Of a stretch of 64,000 nt of DNA, positions 57,546-64,000 are shown in pieces; the stretch's first letter is position 1, and the number at the start of each line of letters is the position of its first letter. Below the pieces are notes generated by a model. The model searched no databases. It worked only from the letters and a program-made list of their open reading frames with translations, and was not told the origin of the DNA. The position numbers and the translations under genes were made by a program. Source of the DNA: an uncultured Alistipes sp. (GTDB lineage: Bacteria; Bacteroidota; Bacteroidia; Bacteroidales; Rikenellaceae); contig CASDZP010000013.1 of the NCBI GenBank assembly GCA_949285535.1, forward strand, positions 29,322 through 93,321. Direction: 5' to 3'.

Positions 57546-59321
57546 TCAGTCGATAACTACTTTATAGGGTATGAACGCCGACACTCTGTTGTTGAGACGT
57601 TCCAGAGACTCCATTTGAGCGACGGTTTTCTCAGCCATCATGCCGACAAAGCCCCTGTCCTCCCGTGACTGTTGCGAAAGCATGTTTAGAATCATGCCGA
57701 AAGTGTCGGGCGCTTTCTGTGACGAGGTGACGGTAAAATCGCTCAGACCTGCCATTGATGCGGCGAGAGTGACAGCCGCATGTAATCCGCCGTTGATATC
57801 CACCAGTTTATTGTTCATGGCGTCCGTACCGCTCCATACACGACCCTGCGCTATGCTGTCAATCTCTGCACGGGTGCAGTTGCGACCCTGCGCGACAATA
57901 TCGACAAATCGGTCGTATGTGCGATCGACGGAGCGTTGAAGCAGATCTTTTTCATATTGTGACATCGGACGCATGAGAGAACCGAAATCGGAATAGTCGT
58001 TGCTGTTGACAACCGACGAGGTGACGCCGAGTTTGTCATCGAGCGCGCCGCCTATGTTGAAAGTGAGACCGAACACCCCTATCGAGCCCGTCACCGTGGC
58101 GGGTGAGGCACATATCATGTCGGCGGGAGCGGCTATATAGTAACCTCCCGACGCGGCGTAGTCACCCATAGACACAACCACTGGTTTCGTCTCTTTCAAC
58201 TGCGCCACCTTGCGGGCTATTATGTCCGCCGCCTGTGCCGAGCCGCCCGGGCTGTTCACACGCAAGACAACGGCGCATATATTATCGTCGTCGATTGCGT
58301 TTTGCAGAGATTTTACCATGTCTTCGCTGCCAACCATTCCTTTTTCGCCCTTGCCGTCAACAATCTCACCTTCGGCATAGATAATCTCCACACGGTCGCC
58401 CGCGGCTGTCGAGGGGGTTGTAAAGAGCAATGAGTAGTCGGCGAGAGCCACCGTGTTGCGGTTGAGTCCCACGAGCGAGTCCAGCACCTTGTCGAACTGG
58501 TCCTCATAGAGCAGAGAATCGACAAGCCCAAGACGCACCCCGTCTTCGGGTGTCTCTATCTCAAGTGACGACGCGTAACGTTGCAGGGATGTCGAATCGA
58601 CACCCTCGCGCAAAGCGGCAACCTCCGCCACAAAGTCGTTCCATATCGACGAGATTAGGGCTTCTGTCTGCGCTCTGTTATCCGCGCTCATGCTCTCCTG
58701 CGTGAACGGTTCAATCGCGCTTTTATATCTTCCGTGTCTTATCGGCTCCGCCTCTATACCGAGTTTGTCGAGCGTACCTTTATAGAACAGAGCCTCCGTT
58801 GACATGCCTTTCCACGAGAGCGCGCCCGACGGGTTCAGATATATACGGTCTGCCACGGACGCCAGAAAATAGCTTGCCTGCGAGTAGTTTTCGGCGTAGC
58901 TTATTATAGGTTTGTTTGACGTGACTTTAAAGCGCATCAGAGCATCGCGCAACTCGCTCAATGACGCCAATCCGACAGAGGGGTAAGGATTGAGGTTAAG
59001 GACAATGGCGTCTATCTTCGGGTCGGTAGCCGCCGCGTCTATCGATTTTATCAGGTCGTAGAGCGCGAGTTTGCCGTAAACATATATCTCACCTGTGGTG
59101 AGCGACGCTTTGATTTCAGGCTGTTCGGGATTGTCGCAGATCTGCTCGTCGAGGGTTATCTCAAGTACCGAGCCGCTCGTAATGACGCTGTTGTTCGAGC
59201 TGCCGCCCATAAAGAGCGAACCGACAAACCCGATTGAGACGAATATGACCGTTATGGTCACTATGTTCGCCGTTATTATCGCTATGAAACAGGCGAACAG
59301 GGTCTTCAAAAAGGATTGCAT
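57546..59321 (-). CDS. sppA: Signal peptide peptidase SppA, 67K type
   Basis: A 591-residue long-form SppA with an N-terminal membrane anchor (about 8-36). The Ser/Lys catalytic dyad is split over the two tandem domains: Lys200 in HGRYKSAIEPF and Ser391 in GDYAASGGYYIA, as in the E. coli protein (Lys209/Ser409). It degrades leftover signal peptides in the membrane. Divergent from mrp; downstream is radA with a 1-bp gap. Confidence 0.96.
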   Translation of the reverse strand: MQSFLKTLFACFIAIITANIVTITVIFVSIGFVGSLFMGGSSNNSVITSGSVLEITLDEQICDNPEQPEIKASLTTGEIYVYGKLALYDLIKSIDAAATDPKIDAIVLNLNPYPSVGLASLSELRDALMRFKVTSNKPIISYAENYSQASYFLASVADRIYLNPSGALSWKGMSTEALFYKGTLDKLGIEAEPIRHGRYKSAIEPFTQESMSADNRAQTEALISSIWNDFVAEVAALREGVDSTSLQRYASSLEIETPEDGVRLGLVDSLLYEDQFDKVLDSLVGLNRNTVALADYSLLFTTPSTAAGDRVEIIYAEGEIVDGKGEKGMVGSEDMVKSLQNAIDDDNICAVVLRVNSPGGSAQAADIIARKVAQLKETKPVVVSMGDYAASGGYYIAAPADMICASPATVTGSIGVFGLTFNIGGALDDKLGVTSSVVNSNDYSDFGSLMRPMSQYEKDLLQRSVDRTYDRFVDIVAQGRNCTRAEIDSIAQGRVWSGTDAMNNKLVDINGGLHAAVTLAASMAGLSDFTVTSSQKAPDTFGMILNMLSQQSREDRGFVGMMAEKTVAQMESLERLNNRVSAFIPYKVVID

Positions 59322-59397
59322 AAAACTATTTTTTTACAAAAATCAATATGGTAAAAATAAAAAAAATATCTTTGTGAACAAAATAGTACTGATTTAT

Positions 59398-60444
59398 ATG
59401 ACAAAAGAAACCATAACCGACCTGCTCTCGGGCATCGTTCATCCCGAACTTGAGCGAGACATCGTCTCTGCAGGCATGATAGAGGGTCTGGAGGTATCGG
59501 GCAACGAAGTGAAGTTCACCATTGTGCTGTCACGTCCGCGCGACCCGTTCGCCTCGGCGATAAAGAAGAGCGCCGTGGCGGCAATATCGGAGGCATACCC
59601 CGACGCCGTGGTGACGGCGCTGATAAAAGAACCCGCCCCCAAAAACATAAAGAAAGAGCCCGCCAAAGTCGATAAGAAAGGCATAGGCAAAGTGATTGCC
59701 GTTTCGTCGGGTAAAGGCGGCGTAGGCAAATCGACCGTTACGGCAAATCTCGCCGTGACACTCGCAGGCATGGGCTATGGCGTGGGTATCCTCGACGCTG
59801 ACATATACGGTCCGAGTATGCCCAAGATGTTCGGTCTCGAAGGTTACCTGCCGACGGCTGAAGGCGAAGAGGGTAACGAAAAGATTATACCCGCCGAGAG
59901 CCACGGGGTAAAAGTCATGTCGATAGGCTTTTTCATAAAACCCGAGGATGCCCTCGTATGGAGAGGACCTATGGCTACCAACGCGTTGCGTCAGCTTATG
60001 CACCAGACGCAGTGGGGCGACATCGACTTCCTGCTGGTTGACCTCCCTCCCGGAACAGGCGACGTACACCTGACAATTATTCAGGAACTCAACATAGACG
60101 GAGCGGTCATAGTCAGCACACCGCAACAGGTTGCGCAGGCGGACGTGTTGCGAGGTATCTCGATGTTTAAAGGTCCGAACGTGGGAGTTCCCGTACTCGG
60201 CATTGTGGAAAACATGTCGTGGTTCACTCCCAAGGAGTTGCCCGACAACAGATACTATATTTTCGGACGCGAGGGAGTGGCGCCGTTGGCGGAGAGTCAG
60301 GGTGTCGAACTGCTTGAACAGGTACCTCTCGTCATGGGTGTCTCTGACGGCGGCGACAAAGGCGAGCCCGCGGTGGTAAGTGAACCCGAAACGGCTGAGA
60401 TATTCGGACGCATAGCGGAGAAAATCATCGACAAACTTAAATAA
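59398..60444 (+). CDS. mrp: Mrp/ApbC-family P-loop ATPase
   Basis: 348 residues; the ATG at 59398 gives an MIP18-type N-terminal domain (about 1-85) and the ATPase domain with deviant Walker A SSGKGGVGKST (103-113) and DADIYGPSMPKMFG. These proteins carry iron-sulphur clusters. The C-terminal CxxC seen in E. coli Mrp is missing; the place reads VENMSWFTPKELPDNRYY, as in other Bacteroidetes. A TATCTTTG -7 box lies at 59367-59374. Its stop overlaps the waaA start (TAATG). Confidence 0.94.
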   Translation: MTKETITDLLSGIVHPELERDIVSAGMIEGLEVSGNEVKFTIVLSRPRDPFASAIKKSAVAAISEAYPDAVVTALIKEPAPKNIKKEPAKVDKKGIGKVIAVSSGKGGVGKSTVTANLAVTLAGMGYGVGILDADIYGPSMPKMFGLEGYLPTAEGEEGNEKIIPAESHGVKVMSIGFFIKPEDALVWRGPMATNALRQLMHQTQWGDIDFLLVDLPPGTGDVHLTIIQELNIDGAVIVSTPQQVAQADVLRGISMFKGPNVGVPVLGIVENMSWFTPKELPDNRYYIFGREGVAPLAESQGVELLEQVPLVMGVSDGGDKGEPAVVSEPETAEIFGRIAEKIIDKLK

Positions 60445-61682
60445 TGATACTTTACGATTTCGCAATAGAGTGTTACGGTGCGCTCGTCAAGGCTGCGTCA
60501 CCCTTCAACCCGAAAGCTAAAGCGTGGGTGGAAGGACGCAAGGGGCTGTTCGACCGCATGAGAGAGGCTATCTCACCTTCAGACAAGGTGGCGTGGTTTC
60601 ATGCCGCCTCTTTAGGCGAATTCGAGCAGGGACGACCGCTGATGGAAGAGTTCCGAAAGAGGTATCCCGACCATAAAATTCTGCTTACATTCTTCTCTCC
60701 GTCAGGTTACGAAGTACGTAAGAATTATGAGGGTGCGGATTATATTTTTTATATGCCGCTCGACACCCTCGGTCGTGTCAAACGATTCCTTGACATCGCA
60801 CATCCTGAAGTCGCGGTATTCGTGAAATATGAATTTTGGCGTAACTTTCTGGTTGAGCTCAAGAAGAGGGGAATCAAAAGTTATGTTGTGTCGGCGATAT
60901 TCGACCAGTCACAGCTGTTCTTCCGCAGCTACGGAGGCGCGTATCGCAAACTGCTATCCTGCCTGACCCATCTTTTTGTACAGAACGAGCGTTCACGCGA
61001 ACTGTTGGCAGGAATAGGAATCGACAATGTGACCGTATGCGGTGATACCCGCTTCGACAGGGTGATAGAGATAGTGGAGTCGGCTGGACTTCCCGATAAA
61101 CGGATTGTGGACTTTGCGGGCAATGACCGTCTTTTTGTTGCGGGCAGTACATGGCCGCCCGACGACAAGATTATATTGGAATTGGTGAAACGTCATTCCG
61201 ACCTGCGTTTTCTTATTGCTCCGCATGAACTCGGAGAAGCCAAGATTGTCGAGATGTGCGCCTCGCTCGAAACTCTCGGAGCCAAAACCGTACGTTTCAC
61301 CCGTATTCAGTCAGCCGAGGAGGCGGCATCCGCACGAGTGATGATTCTCGACACGATAGGACAGCTCTCACGAGCCTATCGCTACGGCATGGCGGCATAC
61401 ATAGGCGGAGGATTCGGCGTAGGCATTCACAATACGCTCGAAGCGGCTACATTCGGACTGCCGCTGATGTTCGGACCCAACTACAAACGTTTCAGCGAGG
61501 CTGTCGGACTGATAGAGGCAGGCGCCGCACGTCCGATAGAGAACACGGAACAGGCGGACGAATGGCTCTCGGAGATGCTCACCGACCAATCACTTCTCGA
61601 AAAGAGGTCGCAGGCGGCTCGCTCATTTGTGCTGGCGGGCAAAGGCGCCTCAAAGAAAATCCTCGACCACGGATTGTTGTAG
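60444..61682 (+). CDS. waaA: 3-deoxy-D-manno-octulosonic acid transferase
   Basis: A 412-residue GT30 Kdo transferase that adds Kdo to lipid A precursor at the inner membrane. Family motifs are WFHAASLGEFEQGRPL (with the catalytic Glu), LLTFFSPSGYE, and YIGGGFGVGIHNTLEAATFG. The N-terminal membrane anchor is weak. It is translationally coupled to mrp by a one-base overlap, and is followed after 53 bp by a glycosyltransferase, which suggests a cell-envelope operon. Confidence 0.96.
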   Translation: MILYDFAIECYGALVKAASPFNPKAKAWVEGRKGLFDRMREAISPSDKVAWFHAASLGEFEQGRPLMEEFRKRYPDHKILLTFFSPSGYEVRKNYEGADYIFYMPLDTLGRVKRFLDIAHPEVAVFVKYEFWRNFLVELKKRGIKSYVVSAIFDQSQLFFRSYGGAYRKLLSCLTHLFVQNERSRELLAGIGIDNVTVCGDTRFDRVIEIVESAGLPDKRIVDFAGNDRLFVAGSTWPPDDKIILELVKRHSDLRFLIAPHELGEAKIVEMCASLETLGAKTVRFTRIQSAEEAASARVMILDTIGQLSRAYRYGMAAYIGGGFGVGIHNTLEAATFGLPLMFGPNYKRFSEAVGLIEAGAARPIENTEQADEWLSEMLTDQSLLEKRSQAARSFVLAGKGASKKILDHGLL

Positions 61683-61735
61683 TGTCAACCGATAAGAGCA
61701 AAGGAATTATTGATACCGTCTCTCAAACAAAACAA

Positions 61736-62857
61736 ATGAAGATAATATTTCTCGGAACGGCGCACCCTTATAGAGGTGGAATCGCATCATTCAACGAAAT
61801 GTTGGCACGACAGATGATTTCGGAAGGTCATCAGGTCGAGATAATAACATTCACGGTGCAATACCCGTCGTTTCTCTTTCCGGGCAAAACGCAGTACAGC
61901 GACTCACCCGCTCCCGACAATCTCGATATAGAGAGGTGTCTCAACTCGATAAATCCCGTGAGCTGGATTTTGACCGCCCGTGAGATAATAAAACGACGTC
62001 CCGACATGCTCTTTACCCGCTATTGGACACCCTACATGGCGCCGGCTTTGGGAACAGTCTGCCGTCTTGTGAAAAGAGCGGGAATACCCGTTGTCGCGTT
62101 GGCTGACAACATCATACCGCATGAACGTCATTTTTATGACAATGTACTGACCCGCTATTTCATAGGCTCGGTGACCCGTTTTGTCTGCATGAGTTCACAG
62201 GTGGAAAATGAACTTAAATCTTTCGGCACGGATAAACCTGTCTCGATAGCTCCACACCCAGTATATTCCAACTATGGGGAACCCGTAAACCGTGAGGAGG
62301 CTTGTCAACGTCTCGGTCTCGACCCCGAATGCAGATACGCTCTCTTTTTCGGACTGGTCAGAGATTACAAAGGTCTTGATATTCTTCTTAACGCGTGGAG
62401 CGAACTGAAAAAAGACAAGCGCAACGCCGACAAAAAGCTGATTGTTGCGGGCGAGTTCTATACCGACCCCGCACCATATATAGAACAAATCGGTTATCTC
62501 GGACTTGTTGACAGCGTCATAATACATGACCGTTTCATCCCCGACGATAAAGTCGCTCTCTATTTCTCCGTTGCCGACATGGTTGTCCAGCCATACAAGA
62601 GCGCTACACAGAGCGGCGTGACACAAATAGCGTATAACTTCGACCTCCCCATGATTGTAACCCCTGTCGGAGGTCTCCCCGAGATAGTTCCAGATAATGA
62701 GGTGGGGTATGTATGTACCTCCGACAAACTCCCCGAAGCAATAGATAAATGTTTCGATACTGAAACAAACTTGAAGTTCAGAGAAGGGGTCAAACGATTG
62801 AAACACCGTTTCTCTTGGGAATATATGTCATCGGTAGTCCTTCAAAATAAAAAGTAG
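61736..62857 (+). CDS. Glycosyltransferase, GT4-like
   Basis: 373 residues, starting at the ATG 61736; the frame is open upstream inside waaA but without meaning. It has the GT-B fold layout: N-terminal GTAHPYRGGIASFNEML and C-terminal nucleotide-sugar part with LFFGLVRDYKGLDILLNAW and PYKSATQSGVTQIAYNFDLP, then VGGLPEIV. The sugar and acceptor are unknown; the neighbour waaA suggests lipopolysaccharide or another surface glycan. The stop lies in the stem of its terminator. Confidence 0.9.
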   Translation: MKIIFLGTAHPYRGGIASFNEMLARQMISEGHQVEIITFTVQYPSFLFPGKTQYSDSPAPDNLDIERCLNSINPVSWILTAREIIKRRPDMLFTRYWTPYMAPALGTVCRLVKRAGIPVVALADNIIPHERHFYDNVLTRYFIGSVTRFVCMSSQVENELKSFGTDKPVSIAPHPVYSNYGEPVNREEACQRLGLDPECRYALFFGLVRDYKGLDILLNAWSELKKDKRNADKKLIVAGEFYTDPAPYIEQIGYLGLVDSVIIHDRFIPDDKVALYFSVADMVVQPYKSATQSGVTQIAYNFDLPMIVTPVGGLPEIVPDNEVGYVCTSDKLPEAIDKCFDTETNLKFREGVKRLKHRFSWEYMSSVVLQNKK

Positions 62858-62880
62858 AGTTTTAAAGACTCTACTTTTTT
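62849..62880 (+). terminator. Terminator of the mrp-waaA-glycosyltransferase operon
   Basis: AAAGTAGAGT (62851-62860) pairs with ACTCTACTTT (62868-62877), followed by TTT. The stop codon TAG is part of the left stem. Confidence 0.88.
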
Positions 62881-63080
62881 GTTTTGGGAAACATAAATAT
62901 AATATTCAAAAACAGATACTTTAGATGTCTGCCTTTTTTATGTTTATGTTTCAAGTCATTCAAATTATCCAAATCATTCGTCTGTTGTTTCGTCTGCTTC
63001 CACAAATAATGGTATATGGTCGTTACCGATAAATGAAGTTTTGAGATTTTAGTTATCTTTGACCCGCTTTTTGAAATATT

Positions 63081-63455
63081 ATGAAATATATTTTATTTGT
63101 CGGAATAGGTAGCTTTTTCGGAGGGGTAACACGTTATCTGCTCTCCCGTTTCGTCGATTCGTTTATGCCCGCAATACTCCCTTTCGGCACATTTGTAGTC
63201 AACATCGTGGGGTGTTTCCTCGTAACATTTTTGTATGAATTATTCTCAAAGGGTTTGGTTACAGACGAAGGTACACGCATAATGTTGACAGTTGGCTTCT
63301 GCGGAGGATTGACCACATTCTCAACATTCGTACATCAAAATTATCTCTTATTCAAAGATGACGATTTTTGGCGACTGCTGATTTATGCAACCGTCAGCTT
63401 TATTTTCGGGATGATTGCCTCTCACCTCGGTCATCTGTGCGCCAAAAACATATAA
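63081..63455 (+). CDS. crcB: Fluoride channel CrcB/Fluc
   Basis: A 124-residue protein with four membrane segments and the Fluc motifs GSFFGGVTRYLLSRF, PFGTFVVNIVGCFLVTFL and GFCGGLTTFSTF. It forms a dual-topology dimer that exports fluoride. A TATCTTTG -7 box lies at 63054-63061 without a good -33. I could not find a fluoride riboswitch in the 223-bp upstream region. Confidence 0.95.
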   Translation: MKYILFVGIGSFFGGVTRYLLSRFVDSFMPAILPFGTFVVNIVGCFLVTFLYELFSKGLVTDEGTRIMLTVGFCGGLTTFSTFVHQNYLLFKDDDFWRLLIYATVSFIFGMIASHLGHLCAKNI

Positions 63456-63517
63456 TTTCTTATACCATTGTTGACAATGGTGAATCTATTTTAATGATAA
63501 AAATGACGGTAAATTTG

Positions 63518-63545
63518 CCCCTTTAAAAGGGGTATTTGTTTTTTA
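63518..63545 (+). terminator. crcB terminator
   Basis: CCCCTTT pairs with AAAGGGG (63518-63532) and is followed by TATTTGTTTTTT. The T-tract overlaps the -33 box of the next promoter. Confidence 0.75.
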
Positions 63546-63565
63546 TGCTTTTTTCATTATCTTTG
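63535..63565 (+). promoter_or_regulatory. Consensus promoter with no gene directly after it
   Basis: TTTG (63535-63538), exactly 19 bp, TATCTTTG (63558-63565). This is as good as the ABC-F promoter, yet no start codon with a plausible gene follows in the window on this strand. Confidence 0.7.
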
Positions 63566-63571
63566 TCAATG

Positions 63572-63657
63572 TCTATTAGTAAGAAAGAGAGACGTTTACG
63601 AGCCGTTTTTTACTATTTCTGATGATTTTGTCGACCCCAACAAGGTCGATTTTTTCG
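63572..63657 (+). ncRNA. Candidate small RNA or attenuated leader
   Basis: The promoter at 63535-63565 predicts a start near 63572, and an intrinsic terminator ends at 63657, so a transcript of about 85 nt is expected. It has no recognised RNA family features that I can name. It could be a stand-alone small RNA or the attenuator of a transcript that carries on to the right beyond the window. Confidence 0.4.
63631..63657 (+). terminator. Intrinsic terminator
   Basis: TCGACC (63631-63636) pairs with GGTCGA (63644-63649) around a 7-nt loop, followed by TTTTTTC. It is strong and has only the promoter at 63535-63565 upstream of it. Confidence 0.8.
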
Positions 63658-63743
63658 TTTTTAGACCATTTTTAGCGAAAATTATACTTTCAGATTGTAA
63701 GCAAATGAACTTTTCTTGAAATTTTTTTCGTTAAAATTTATTA

Positions 63744-63793
63744 ATCGTGCATACTTCGCAGTCTCCTCATCGGGCATACTTCGCAGTTTCCTC
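63744..63793. repeat. 25-bp tandem duplication
   Basis: ATCGTGCATACTTCGCAGTC then TCCTC (63744-63768) is followed at once by ATCGGGCATACTTCGCAGTT then TCCTC (63769-63793). Two differences separate the units. The period is not a multiple of three. Confidence 0.85.
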
Positions 63794-64000
63794 GTTTTTT
63801 CGAGAGAGCAACGGAGTGAACAAACGAGCTATTTTAGCTCTTCCGCACGATTTCATCATCGACAGCATCACTTTTTGTAATGAAATGAACGTTAAAGACT
63901 CATTATTTCGGATGTCTCCGAAATTAGTTGCAAGTGAGCCGAGTTCGTGGTATGTTAGTGGCGAAATATCTGCGCAGGCAGGAGCGTGTGTCGGTGTAAT
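63767..64000 (-). CDS. Open reading frame running off the window end, unassigned
   Basis: On the minus strand the frame is open from the window edge to TGA at 63769-63767, giving 77 residues with the mixed composition of a real protein in part (LTYHELGSLATNFGDIRNNE, VMLSMMKSCGRAKIARLFTP). No family is recognised. It ends inside the 25-bp tandem duplication, which may have created the stop. Without the rest of the frame its reality is uncertain. Confidence 0.25.
   Translation of the reverse strand: MTPTHAPACADISPLTYHELGSLATNFGDIRNNESLTFISLQKVMLSMMKSCGRAKIARLFTPLLSRKNEETAKYAR

Noticed and set aside
62881..63080. Possible fluoride riboswitch before crcB
   Set aside because: The expected pseudoknot pattern could not be found by eye in this AT-rich leader.
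63456..64000. Start of an rRNA operon at the right end
   Set aside because: No 16S rRNA 5' sequence is present before the window ends; the leader-like promoter alone does not support it.

Overview
The window looks like a chromosomal segment from a member of the order Bacteroidales. The evidence is Bacteroidetes-type RpoB/RpoC, the long IspG, an Mrp without its CxxC, a DUF3467 gene near rpoC, a complete hmu haem locus, and promoters of the Bacteroidetes form (TTG or TTTG at -33, TAnnTTTG at -7, 19-21 bp apart). Genus cannot be told. No rRNA, tRNA, transposase, integrase or CRISPR array was recognised.

Layout. 1-8.9 kb: rplJ end, rplL, rpoB, rpoC. 8.9-10.3 kb: a 1.3 kb non-coding region with two facing repeat elements. 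10.2-14.1 kb: two-piece LysO lysine exporter, EF-P, DUF3467 protein, C11 peptidase lipoprotein, HdeD-like protein. 14.4-20.5 kb: elbB and an RND efflux operon (adaptor, pump, TolC). 21.1-29.3 kb: split transketolase, PerM-like protein, psd, cdsA, ftsH, rsfS, alpha/beta hydrolase. 29.4-38.9 kb: acidic small protein, nitroreductase, nadB, TonB-dependent receptor, barrel protein, PH-like membrane protein, WbqC-like protein, ispG. 39.1-42.7 kb: dxs (divergent from ispG; both are MEP isoprenoid genes) and a hemerythrin/LuxR pair. 43.2-52.2 kb: hmuRYSTUV haem acquisition. 52.4-62.9 kb: ABC-F protein, pyrF, prfA, radA, sppA, mrp, waaA, glycosyltransferase. 63.1-64 kb: crcB fluoride channel and an unassigned end.

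The most unusual signal is a dispersed non-coding element found five times (cores near 9.2, 10.0, 20.7, 30.9 and 42.9 kb), with a decayed relative at 38.9 kb. Each full copy lies just beyond the 3' end of a gene (rpoC, lysO, tolC, nadB, hmuV). Between gene and element there is always an inverted, slightly altered copy of that gene's own last 65-130 coding bases, so gene tail and copy form a long palindrome centred on the hairpin behind the stop codon. Orientation relative to the gene is the same in all five. The element itself has a degenerate 11-bp array at the gene side, a near-invariant core of about 60 bp with two hairpins, a GGCGATA-rich zone and, in three copies, a distal GGGGTACGCTTGCCAACTTG-like motif. 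I know of no described element with this architecture. It fits fold-back copying at terminator hairpins, by replication template switching or by self-primed reverse transcription, coupled to acquisition of a repeat. That mechanism is inference.
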